Part shown: in pieces, positions 1-13,934 of the stretch | Numbering within the stretch: the stretch's first letter is position 1 | Layout of the letters: each line of letters begins with the position of its first letter | NCBI GenBank assembly: GCA_004154925.1 | Contig: QJNS01000253.1 | Span: 47,071 to 111,070 of the forward strand | DNA: 64,000 nt | Direction of reading: 5' to 3' | Source of the DNA: Monosporascus cannonballus | Lineage: Eukaryota > Ascomycota > Sordariomycetes > Xylariales | Notes under the pieces: generated by a model | What the model saw: the letters and a program-made list of their open reading frames with translations, nothing else | Told to the model about the DNA's origin: nothing | Databases searched by the model: none | Program-made: the position numbers and the translations under genes

Positions 1-687
1 ATCGATTTGAATTCTCGGAAAGGGACTCCGAGACAACGACAATCCTCCACTGCCACTCCATCAGGTACTACCTGCCTCCTGCTTATTGCAATGACGGTTG
101 CGTTCTAGTCCATTTCCCACTAGGCCTCTTGCCCCGTAAATACACATTTCATGTTACAGTACCTGCCCAGGTGACGTTAGCGGCCGATACGGTGCACTGC
201 TGCAGTCTCGTGGGTAACTTCCGCCTGTCCGAGACGAACCGCTTCCTCACGTCACGTAACCTATTAGGCTAGGAGGGTCTGCATAGCATCAGGAAGTGCA
301 GTGCCGCAGATATTATTGGCTGAGATCGTCGACATCGGGGACGGAGCCCACAATGGGTCCCCGTTCGACCATGGACCAGACTGTCGCGGGCGAGGGGCCC
401 CAAGTGGCTACTATAACTACAACCATATGCATATGCGTTTATTAATGCTCGGGCTCTCTTCGCGTTTCTTCTGCCATTTGGTCATGCTGTCTGGTTTATC
501 CGTTCTTCCATCTCTCCCTGTGGCATATATTCTCGCATTGACTTTCGAAACATAATTTGTTTCCCGCCTGAGACACGAAACTGTCCTTGTGGCCTGCGGC
601 AGTCAGCTGACCCCAGTCATTGGTGCATTTTACAATTTATTTGCATGTGATAAAGCCTCTTCCAACACATACATAACCTAGACAGTC
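1..687. other. 5' intergenic stretch upstream of the first gene
   Basis: No exon or recognisable gene is seen here. The last ~100 bases before the first ATG should hold the promoter and 5' leader of the acidic protein gene that follows. I see no clear TATA box or operator. One 84-codon open frame at 301-555 starts with GTG and has no recognisable composition, so it is treated as chance. Confidence 0.4.
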
Positions 688-789
688 ATGGGCTTGACGT
701 ACGGGGAACAAACGGCAACAACCAACTTCTCCACGATTCACACCGGAGATCAGCAGCAGCAGAAACCAGCCAGTATTCTTACGGGTAAT

Positions 790-2013
790 ATGAGTTCCGC
801 AAACATGGTTAAACCGCCGAATCTGCACGCCCTGCTAGGTCCCCTGCTGCCGGCCCTGCCCGCGGCCGCGTTCTCGCCGAAGCCGGCGGAGGCCATCTTG
901 CCCGCGCTCTCGCCGATCCTCAGACAGCGGGTGCAGCTCCTGTCCACGGACGACTCCGAGTCGTGGATCGAGCTGCTGTGCTACGACAAGGCGGGCGCGG
1001 CGCGCCTCCGGGAGATCGCCCAGAGCGACCGCCTGGCACCGCACCCCGTCTCCGGCGAGGTCGAGGTCGACTGGGACTACGACGCCGAGGTCCGCTACCG
1101 GCGCGTCGACGAGGAGACGCTGCAGGCGCTCGTGGCGCTCGGGGGCGAAATGAAACTCGCGTTTCGGCTGGTCTACTGCACGGGGGACCCCATAGGCGGC
1201 GACGGCTGGAGGGTCGGCGAGGTCGGCGCCGCGGAGAAGCCCTCGCCGTTCTCCTCCTTCGGGGGCGTCTCGACCGTCGCCGAGGCGGAGCGGCAGTTCG
1301 CCGAGAAGAAGGAGCTGACGCAGCTTTCTGCTACGCTTGCGCCGCCGAGTAATCGTCATCTCGCCCTGCAGGACGAGGAAGACGACGACGACGATTACTG
1401 GGCGCGGTACGATGCGACGCCGTCGCGGACACCGGCGATTAAGAGGTCGCCGGCTCCGCAATCGACGACGACTAAGAGCTACGGCTCGGGCGCCGCCGAG
1501 GATGACTACTACGCCCAGTACGACTCGGTGCAGCCCGCCATGGACAACTATGACCCGGACGAGGAAGCCGACCAGGGCGAGGTGCCCGCTCATCCACCTC
1601 CCCTAGGGCTGGCGCGGCCGAACGAGAACAGCAACGGCGAAGCCGCCGCTACGGGCGAACAACGACCACAACAACCCCAACCCAGCGAAACCCAGAGCAC
1701 CTGGACGACGCTGGTGGAACCGACACCGCAGCCGGCAAGGAGAATGAGCGACCACGAAAACAACCCGGACCTCGTACACCCGCGGCCGGCATCGAGCGCC
1801 AGCAGCTCGCGGGCGTCGGTGGAGCGGCTCGAGGCGGCGGCGGGGCGGCGCGACCAGGCCGAGTTCGGCGTGCGGCAGCACGTGTCCCGCAGCGTGCGGA
1901 GCCTGTACTCCCTCGCGCGCGCGTCGGGCATCGACCGCCGCGAGTTCGAGCGCCTCGTGCGCACCGAGCTCGACGTGCTCGGGCTCGTGGAGGGCGAGGA
2001 CGACGATGAATAA
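790..2013 (+). CDS. conserved acidic protein of unknown function
   Basis: Single-exon gene, stop at 2011-2013. The ATG at 790 gives 407 residues and starts directly at the ordered part (MSSANMVKPPNLHALLGPLL). An in-frame ATG at 688 would add 34 low-complexity residues, so the start is uncertain. The N-terminal ~180 residues are regular and leucine-rich. The middle is disordered and has two copies of a D-D-x-Y-[WY]-A-x-Y-D motif (DYWARYDATPSRTP, then DDYYAQYDSVQPAMDNYD). A basic helical segment (VRQHVSRSVRSLYSLARASG) precedes an acidic C-terminus. The organisation resembles uncharacterised conserved proteins of Sordariomycetes, but I cannot assign a function. The gene is markedly GC-rich compared with its flanks, as expected for coding sequence here. 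Confidence 0.75.
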   Translation: MSSANMVKPPNLHALLGPLLPALPAAAFSPKPAEAILPALSPILRQRVQLLSTDDSESWIELLCYDKAGAARLREIAQSDRLAPHPVSGEVEVDWDYDAEVRYRRVDEETLQALVALGGEMKLAFRLVYCTGDPIGGDGWRVGEVGAAEKPSPFSSFGGVSTVAEAERQFAEKKELTQLSATLAPPSNRHLALQDEEDDDDDYWARYDATPSRTPAIKRSPAPQSTTTKSYGSGAAEDDYYAQYDSVQPAMDNYDPDEEADQGEVPAHPPPLGLARPNENSNGEAAATGEQRPQQPQPSETQSTWTTLVEPTPQPARRMSDHENNPDLVHPRPASSASSSRASVERLEAAAGRRDQAEFGVRQHVSRSVRSLYSLARASGIDRREFERLVRTELDVLGLVEGEDDDE

Positions 2014-3303
2014 CCAGACACCGATGGAGATAGAGATAGACGTGAGGCTTGCGGTTTAGGAGAAGGGGGACAAAGGGGAGGAAGCGGGTAGAAGGGAAAA
2101 GAAAGAGAAAGACCCCATGGTGTGCGTTTCTACCGCTCTGACGGCGAGAGTATCGGGGCTCACCGCTGTTCCAGTCACTAACTCTATTCGCTTGATGGGG
2201 AGATACGGTAGCTCTCCATAGCGGGTTTGCATCTATTACCTACATTCTATGCTTGGGGGATACCGGCGTCGGGCATCTGGGAGGGAACTCGGGTTGGCAT
2301 ATCATGGGTTCCGTATTTCATGCATCCAGAGGCGTTTCGTCGTTTCCGGCAATTCTTCTACGTAGTCGGGCGTTCTGCGGCGTTAATGGAAAATCTGACA
2401 CCAACACGATAAAATTCCGTGCAATGACCACTTAATCAGCCTTATGACGTCGTGATGTTTTCTTTGGAAAAAGGAGCAAACGGAGCAGGTCTCGGGCGGC
2501 GACGCTGCTCTCCTCATCTCCGTGACCGGCACCGGGCGGGGCTCCGGACAAATAGTTGAGGCACCCTTGATAGTATCCCAGGAGCTGGAATATGAGAATT
2601 GGATAGTTCATGTCCGACCAACGACCAAAGTTGATACCTAGCAAAAGTAATAAAAGCCTGTGTCTATTCGAATTTCTTTAAAAAGCTACTTCTATGGGCA
2701 TATAAAGCTAATAACAACAATGGGGATGTAGCTAGGTGATCGGAGTTGGCTCAACTATTGTAGCCGGAGCCCGCTACCGTGGCCGGATACCGATTCCTTA
2801 ACCCCTTACATCCTATTTTCGAGATTCCCTTCTAGCCGCCCGCGCCACCTCATCCTCGTACCTCATCTGCTACCGCGAAGGGCTGCCTGTGTAGTTAGCC
2901 AGGGGCAACGCGCCAGGAAGAATGGAACGACTCGTCTGGATTGATATCATAGGAGCGTGGATCATCATTACTATAGGGATACGGGCTAAGAGGACGACCA
3001 TCAGCTCGCTGTCTGGCTACTTAGGTAGTCAAGCCCTTCGGCTAACGTTGGTATACTCTAATAGGATGTGGAATAGGGATACTTGCTCTGACGAGACTTT
3101 TTTCGCAGTCTCTCAACTCTCCAGGGGCCGGGAATCCCAGCATAGCGCTCGCGCCCCCCCTCCCCCTTACAGCGCTCTTTCCCTCTGCTTTTTTACCTTC
3201 TTATTCTTCCTCCTCATCACCGCTCACGATATACCAGTGAACCCCCGACGTGGGCACCCAGCCCGACCATCCGTTTAGGCAGTTGACGAGCGACATCAAC
3301 GGG
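2014..3303. other. intergenic, between convergent genes
   Basis: This separates the stop of the + strand acidic protein from the stop of the - strand kinase, so it should hold both 3' UTRs. A pyrimidine-rich tract lies at about 3155-3222, which would be purine-rich in the kinase transcript. No gene was recognised; the short open frames have no coding-like composition. Confidence 0.4.
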
Positions 3304-6335
<3,032 letters not shown>

Positions 6336-7348
6336 GTTGTCGTCTCTGTATCATGTGTTATGCTAGAAAAGACTGCTAGAAGCTACGTCCATACGGGGAC
6401 GATTATAATCTCAGTGCCATGGGACTACAGAACCCTCCTGTATATAACGATGGTGAGTGGAGGGCTGTAGTTGGGGACGGGGACGGCCTTGGGGCAAAGG
6501 ATATGGTAATGTAGGAGATATGGGATGATGAACACGGCCAACCCGTCAGTTAGTGAAGGGATCTGCTCACTGTCAAGTCGTTCTTGTCTTTGCCCGTTTT
6601 CAACAACAAGCAAGAACCCCTGCACAGCCTAAATCCAGCGGGAAGGATAGAAGTGACGACCATTACTTCCCACGTATAGGCAGGAAATCGGCTCACGGAT
6701 CAAGCAACACAAGTTCCTGCAAGTACAACCTGCCACCCAAGAAGGCCGAATGCCATGTAATCCAACAGTCAGCAAATCCTACAACTATAACGTGGAGAAG
6801 CTAGACGAATGCTCAAGGGCAACAGAGTGAGATAAGGAATCCCAGTTAAGATAGCCGTTTAAAGCTTTTATTAACAAGGCTTGATTGACTACAAACCAAC
6901 GAGAAAGCACATATTCGCCCCTTATAAGACGTCTTTTCCCGTACGCCTGTTATGCAATACAGACCTCGTCATCCCTTATGACATCTGCTTCCCACGTCCT
7001 GAGACAGGATCCTCGCAGACATGCGCCGGTCAGAGACCTTGCAGCGCAAAGAGAATATGAGATAATCATCAAAACTCGTACTAGGAGAATGAGTAGTTCA
7101 AGGCACAACACGCATTGGCCTCAAACCAGATAGGAGTACATACAGAGTGGTATCTGCAGTCAAAGACATCGCCAGTACCACCCATGGGCGCTTGCAGAAA
7201 GGATCGCATGAAGGTCTTTCAAACCATCTCGAGTGTGACGACTTTTGAGTAAGACTTTCTCCAGCAACTTCTGCGGAGTCGATAAATCGAGTGACAAGCC
7301 GGAACGGCCAGGTACTTAATATCGAAGACACTCCGGAAAGCCTCGAGA
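6336..7348. other. intergenic: kinase 5' region and Fpr4 3' region
   Basis: Both flanking genes are on the minus strand, so this holds the 3' UTR of the prolyl isomerase gene and the promoter and leader of the PUK1-like kinase. I see no further exon, RNA gene or repeat that I can support. Confidence 0.4.
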
Positions 7349-9035
7349 TTATTTGATTCCAAGCAGCTTGACGTCGAAGATTAGCTGGCTGTTGCTCGGA
7401 ATGCCAGGTAACGATTTGCTGCCATAAGCGAGGTGCGCAGGGATAGTCAATCGACGCTCTCCACCGACGGACATGCCGATAATTCCTATGTCCCATCCCT
7501 TGATAACTTGTCCATCACCAGCCTTGAAGCTGAAAGGCTTGCCCTTCTTGTTGGCTGTTCTATATTAGCAATAGTCGAAGTGATAACTGAAGAGGGAAAC
7601 TCACAATCAAAGACCTTGCCGTCCTGAAGCTTGCCGATATATCTCACATCGACCCGATCACCCTTCTTAACTGCACGGCCGGTGCCGAGCTTACGGTCAT
7701 CGACCGTGACACCCTGGACGACCTTGACTCCGAGTGAGGCTCCCTTCGCAGCAGGCTTCTCGGCAGCGCTAGAACCGGTAGGGCCTTGCTCGAGGTTCTT
7801 AGCGAATTGGACCTTCTTGTCGCCCTTGGTAGGGGCCTCCTTGGCAGCGTCCTTGCCCTCGTCAGCGGCGACGGGCTCGCCTTTGTTGTTCTTTAGTTTC
7901 TTCTGCTGCTTCTTGCTGAGCTTGGTCTCGGCGGCGGCGGCGCCAGACTTGGCAATCATCTCGTCGAGACCTTCACCCTGGTCCTCGGCAGGGCGCTTGT
8001 TCTTACCCTTCTTGGCATCGGCAGCGACAAGCTTGGGCGCATCCTCTTCATCAGACTCAATCTCGGTGACACGAGGGTCTTGGATACCGTCAAGGTGATC
8101 GACCTCGGACTCCTCCGAGTCATAGTCGTCGATACCGTCATGGAAGTCGTAGCCCTCCTCATCATCATCTTCATCAGGCGAGATGTCTTCGTTAGCGTCA
8201 ATGATGTAGTTGCCAGTGAGATGGACAGTGTGCGTGCCCTTGACGACGAAGAAGACCCTCTCGTCAGGGGCAATGGTGATATCAAGGGGTTGTTGGTAGT
8301 TCTTCGGGATTGTTAGTGCAGAAGCAGAGGTCCCGTTGCTCAGGAAAACCTACTCTCTCGGTGTCCAGAGTGCAGACGACAAGCTCCTCCATGTCAAGAC
8401 CATCCTCGTCATCCTCATCCTCATCATCGTCATCGTCGTCGCTGGAGGTAGCGGGCTCCTTGCCCTTCTTGTTGGCCTTCTTGCCATTGGTCTTGGCATT
8501 CCCATCAGCCATCTCCTCATCCGAGTCCTCCTCGTCCTGAGCGGCCTCGATGAGCTTCTTAAGAGCAGCCTCTCGCTTCGCCTTCTTAGACTTGGCAGGA
8601 TCGCTCGGACCACCGTTAGCCTCGTCGTCATCTTCCCCATCCTCGTCCTCGTCCGAATCTGAATCGGAAGAGCCGCCCATGATTTGCTTCAGGTACTCGT
8701 CATCGATCTCATCGTCAAGATCGGAATAGCGCTGGCGAACAATCTTCAAGGTGGACCGCGGGACGTTGGGAATGTTGCCGTTCTCATCAGCTTCGGGGGC
8801 CTCGGTGGGATCGAGGGCAGCCATGGTAATGCGATACTACGCCCGTTTGGTTAGCGATTCGGGGGAAGGTTGGATGACAAGACGCAGTTTGACACATGGA
8901 AGCACTCAAATGAATACACAAACGGGAATGCATACTTACAGCGGCATCAGGGAAGCTGTCCTCCTGCATGGCAGGAATCATGATGCCTCCAGGCGGGACC
9001 TCGAGCCCATAGAGGGCGACAGGCAGCATCGACAT
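7349..9035 (-). CDS. FPR4: nucleolar FKBP-type peptidyl-prolyl cis-trans isomerase (Fpr3/Fpr4 type)
   Basis: Four exons: 9035-8940, 8836-8354, 8301-7605, 7554-7349; 493 residues. All junctions keep frame (donors GTAAGT, GTAGGT, GTGAGT). Exon 1 encodes [17 protein letters not shown], the start of the nucleoplasmin-like N-terminal domain; it joins [10 protein letters not shown] in exon 2, and [13 protein letters not shown] spans the second junction. The middle holds long Asp/Glu tracts and Lys-rich patches typical of nucleolar histone-binding FKBPs. The C-terminal ~105 residues are an FKBP domain ([41 protein letters not shown]) with the catalytic-pocket aromatics present. Family knowledge: Fpr4 isomerises prolines in histone H3/H4 tails and acts at rDNA chromatin. 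The length and layout are normal, so identification is firm; Fpr3 versus Fpr4 cannot be separated in filamentous fungi, which usually have one. Confidence 0.95.
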
Positions 9036-11732
9036 GTTGAAGACGAAAGTAAATAGGAATGGACTCCGCAATTTGAGATGGAATAGGTGGTGAGATGCAG
9101 CTAGCACGACAGTCGCAAGTCAATGCTGGATCTAAAGAAGTTGGACGAAGAAAAGAATCGCGGATTAGACTGTGAAAAGTTGAGATGCGACGCGTGAACT
9201 TTTTTTTTATTCAGAAGCAATTCGCAGAGCTACCAAAAGCTCGAAAACTTTTTTTTCCGTTTGGCTCAACACTGCACCCAGCAACACCCCACCGATAAGG
9301 GACGCTAGCGCTCCTTATCGCTATCGTTAGAAGCTGCAGAGTCAGGCTTGGCTCACTCACTTAGCGGTCTTTGCCTAGCAACAGGTCAACAAATCGGCAT
9401 AAAATGCGAAAGGGAAGACAACCTGCTGACAAGCAAGACCGGTCATTGTCTTTCTGTTGTATGACCTCGAGCAAGGGATTCGTACCTACTCAAAATTGGG
9501 TGATCTGTTCTAACCGTCGCGTCAAAACTTGGTGATGCTCTCTTCTCCGGAGACCATGGGTTGTCATAGACCAGCAACGGGTATTTCATCAATGAGTCGT
9601 CATTCATAGGTATTCGCATGGGTTCGGATCATTGCATTTGCCTACCGAGAGGCGGACCTAAGAGCTAGGCTCTGCAGGTATCATGTCTTTACTACGATTA
9701 GGATAGGTTAAGCAAGTGGTACGGTGATATGTGTCAAACTTAATTTAGGGGGCCTACTGTAGTATCGCCGACAATTTACGCTGGAGCCATGCGATATATC
9801 ACAAATTGGCAACCTTCAAGCGCTGCAGCATTGTTATATCCATCTCTCCAAGCTTGCTTGATTTCTCACTTCCAATGGCTCAGCCCTGCGTCATGATGAT
9901 CGGAAAATCTAAGACATCACTATATGGAAAAATCCGGACCTCTACCGAAGTGTTTTGTAGCTACACCGCCCTAGAGCTCCTTGCAGCCTAGACATCGGGT
10001 GTAATGAAGGGGGAGATGAAGGAGACTCGGTTGTCGACAAGGCTGGATTTCGAAGAGAATCTTCTAAGTTTACTTAGTTGCAACTATGACGTCCGCGATC
10101 GATCGATCACGGTGGACCAAAGTGCAGGACAAAACGAATGACACGAGACGCTAGTTAACTGGAGCTCTAGACAAGTAGGCACATGGTAATAAAACAGCTG
10201 ACTCTCCCGCTCTGAAGCATCCGAAGGGCTCGAGACCACTGGTCTCAGTAGTTATTTTCCTCGATGTCTTGGATTATACGCTTATTAAAACCATCATATA
10301 ACTATATGCCGCAGTCCTGCAACGACTTTCGAGATGGGCTGACCTCTCCTATACAAATGCGCCATAGACGAACCCACCTAGGGCCGCAAGACTGCTTTAC
10401 TGCATCCACGATGAGTTGTTATGAGATCTGACGACACGTCCTTCCCGCAAAAGAGGGAAGACAACGCAGCGCCAGGCCGCATACGGCTATCGGCGATTCA
10501 ACACAACAGCTCCCCTCGCCGGGCCATCTGGTTTCGTAACGTCTTGAAGAGCGTCGGCCAACACGATGTCTTGCACGAGCGACGGCCGCCTCGCCGGGCT
10601 GGTATATCGAAACAAGAGGCTATCCCCGTGCTGACGCTGAGAACCTAGCATGACATCCACCGCGCAACGTCTCGACGAGCCGGCGCGTCACCGACGAGTC
10701 CTCACTAAAAAGAAAGAAAGCACCGGAGTCGAGCGGGGGGCAACAGTCACGAAACGGCTAGCCGGTTAAGGAGTCGAGGGCCGTCAGATCCCCGCGGCCT
10801 GCCTGATAGGACGAAACCCACGAACCTCCATGGGAGGTGTGCCGAAAGGGTGTTGCGCGATTGGCCAGTTCCCCGCGGTCGGTCGGGGGCTCGGGAGTTT
10901 CCTGCCGGGCCGGAAGGAGGCGAAGCATGTGTTTGCTTCTACCGCCCAGAGGTGCTAGCTCTGTTGAATGTCCCCAAGGATGCAACGGCTTCATCAACGC
11001 CCAGGCAGCGGACGTGAAGGCCAGCGATATACACAATAAGCGACGTGACGGGCTTGCACCTCAAACACACTTACTTTACATCCATTCGGACCGAAACGGC
11101 TGCAGTGATTTATTGCCGGCGACAACTCAGCTTATTATTGAATATCGTAAGCTTCTTCGTAGGCGTGCTCTACACATGCTCTCATCTCCCTCCTGGCCCC
11201 TTAAGCGGGTTGGAGTATCGCCTTTGCTCTCCCACTCTTATGTACATGTATTAAATATTAGCAGGCTAGGGTGGCTGGTTGCTGGCTGCGCGCATCTGTC
11301 CTCATGAAGCGTTAACCCGTCATAAACTCGTGGTCGCTGGGCTAGCCTGCACCCCCAGCGGACGGAGGGATCTATTGCTAGATCCATGTCAACCGCCGAT
11401 ACTTGCTTCTTCTCAACCCCAGGTCTCTTGCCGTTTAACGAATGCTGGCAGGAAGAAAATCATTTTTCCTGCACCGTGCTCCTCGAACTCCTCTGACCCG
11501 AAACATACCCTGGTCTCTAGAATGCCAATGCCAATGCCGTTACCATCATATCGACATTATATTCTGTATTTACACTCGCTGCGAAGCCGCCGTGCAGAAG
11601 GTGATGAAAAAGGGTAGCCGGTTGCAATTCAGCAGGCCGGATAGAATGGAAAGGAATTAGCCGAGAACTTGAGTGTCCGGGGGAGACATGTCCCGGGTTC
11701 GTAATTATAAAATTATAATGGTTGTCGCATCG
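9036..11732. other. intergenic, between Fpr4 5' end and the glycosyltransferase 3' end
   Basis: 2.7 kb without a supported gene. The ~250 bases upstream of the Fpr4 ATG contain two T-rich runs (about 9201-9210 and 9249-9256), which are A-runs on the transcribed strand and may be promoter elements. A short GATC repeat (CGATCGATCGATC, about 10097-10109) is the only other patterned sequence noticed. The short open frames at 10421-11617 show no family signature. Confidence 0.4.
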
Positions 11733-13934
11733 CTATACCTTTCCAGCTGCTGTTACGGACTTCGCTCTTTGTCTCGTTACCTTCTTGCTGACAGTGTAAA
11801 CTAGGTCGACTGTCCAGAAATGCTGGATCTGTGCTTGAGCACAAGGAATAGCGCCGTACAGTGGTGCCACAAGCGGTACCATAAAATAGTCCTTGAAGTT
11901 TTTCTTGACAGAGCGATGCGAGAAGCACATCCCTTTGGCAAGGCCAGCTTCCGTCATCTCCTTTTCGCGATTGGAGCTAGCGACCCTGTGGAACCGCTCG
12001 TACAGGAATAAGTAGAGCGCGACTTCCATAAAGCCGACCGTTCGCAGAACGTTGCACCAGAAGAAGATCCAGGATATGTTGTGGGGGTCAGAATTCTTCC
12101 CATCAGCCACCCAGTCGTAGAGGGTAGACGCAAGGACAAGAATGGTCATCTGAACGGGCAGGAAATGCGCTTCGAAAAGACGGTGGCTGAGGTAGATGAG
12201 CCGTTCCCAGTTGGGGCTTTTCAAAGTGTCCGTCACCATGTCCGAAAAGATGCCGTTCTCGGAAGTCTGTTCAGGGTCCATACTGTCAAGCTGCGCCTGT
12301 GTCATATAAGTGTCGTCGACATCGGGATTACTCCTGGCTCAAGTCAATTTTAGCCGGACGGGTGAATGGGGAAATAAAATCTTACAAGGCGATGTGGAGA
12401 GGTCTGTAGGCCCGCGAGGTATGCTTCCGCTCTTGCCACAGTTCCACGAATTTCCTAATGGCGTATCCGGTATCCAACGCTCCCCACATGTGTCGGAGTG
12501 CTTGCTTGTAGCGAGCGCGCATGTCGTTGTACGTCTTCTGCAACAGACCATTGCCACCATCACCTTTCACATTGCTTTGACTCACAGGGCTCAGGATCGT
12601 TCTGACAGTAAGGTGACCATTCAGGGCGAAGAAGCACTTCAGGTACATATGCAGATCCTCGCCAATAGCTTCGGGGTCGCAATCCCAACCCCCAACGCGA
12701 TCAATCAAGTCGAGAGGAAGAGAATAAACAGAGGTCGGAGGAGCAATGGTTGACCCACGGTAAAGGCCTGAAATACCAGCAGCAGCCCAGAGGATGTCAG
12801 CGACTCGAACAATGGCAGGAACCTCGTGCGCATTTCGGTCAAAGATAATGGGAGCGGCATAGAGTGTCGTCGACGCTGTCTCCGGGTAGGAGACATGCAT
12901 ACTGGTAAGGTGTGCGAAGTAGTTGGACGAGAGGTGACTGTCAGCTATGACCTCTCAATGTTAACAAGCCGCTGATTTCATGCAGCAGGGTACTGCTTAT
13001 AACAAGGTTGTGGGAACATAGTGTGGCCTACCATCGATCCCAGTGACAATTACGTCTTTTCTGATTCCCCGCGCGTATTTCTCGCTGAGTGTGCGCGCAG
13101 CCCATGCTACGTTGCTACCTTTTCCAGGAGACTCGCCGGGAATGTCGGATGGGTGGAGGGTGAACTCGATGGATCGAAACTTCTTGACGAACTCCTGGAT
13201 GAGAGTCATGGCCTTGAGTTCTACATTGTGTTCTCGCGCCTCCATGCCGAGGTAGACCTAGGGTGACTGTGTTAGCAGGGGAGGCTCCTTCACATTGATC
13301 GGCCTGGATCGAATGTGTGATCCATATTACACAACACAGGAAGACTCACATCATACGCGTCCCGGGCCTGAGGATGCGACGCCAATACGTCCAACGTCTC
13401 CCTCAGGGTATCCACCTCCTCTTTGTAATTAGGAATTATAATAGCGTGAACGACTTGGTGGACATCAGCATCAACATCGGTATATAGTTCGGTTTCAAGG
13501 TCGCCAGCTTCACTGCTAGAGGCGGAGGGCGAAGACCCCTCGCGAGAGGAAGTCAAGGTCTCGGAGCTGGAAAGAGACGTGGAGGAGCCGCGGCGCTGAT
13601 TGGATAGCTTGAAGTCGCGGATTGCCTTGCTTTTCGCCATCTTCTGTAGATTGCGGGTCAAGTCCAAAGTAGAGTAGCAGGAACGCAACGGGAACATGAA
13701 GACCAAAACGTGGATGAAGAGGCAGTAGTACGCGAAGACGACACTCCAGGTCCCGGCGCCCTCGGCTACAGGACTTCCGGACGTCGAGGAGCTAAGCGCG
13801 TCCTTTGTAGGCATATAACTGTATCTATACCGCGTTGCTTGCGCTTCTTTTGTGATGACCCAGTAGCTGAGAAAGAGTGTTCCCAGCATGGCGAGACCTC
13901 CAACACGCCGCGAGCACCAATTGAGGAGCGACAT
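11733..13934 (-). CDS. membrane-bound family-2 type glycosyltransferase
   Basis: Four exons: 13934-13350, 13257-13032, 12944-12386, 12333-11733; 656 residues from the ATG at 13934. The frame runs upstream of it but only a TTG precedes, so 13934 is the best start. Two N-terminal membrane segments (LAMLGTLFLSYWVI; VVFAYYCLFIHVLVFMFPL) flank a luminal loop, then a Ser-rich linker leads to the catalytic domain: HAIIIPNYKEEVDTLRETLD, a DxD motif (IDADSHL, residues 270-272, created at a splice junction), GEDLHMYLK and a QxxRxW-like QALRHMW. At least two hydrophobic segments follow (SWIFFWCNVL..ALYLFLY; FMVPLVAPLYGAI). These are the GT-A features of processive or polyprenol-type GT2 enzymes. The closest relatives are uncharacterised fungal proteins, so donor and acceptor are unknown. 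Introns of 92, 87 and 52 nt all restore frame. Confidence 0.85.

Noticed and set aside
835..1593. 252-codon minus-strand open frame
   Set aside because: Antisense shadow of the GC-rich acidic protein gene; Arg/Gly-rich composition typical of GC-rich antisense frames.
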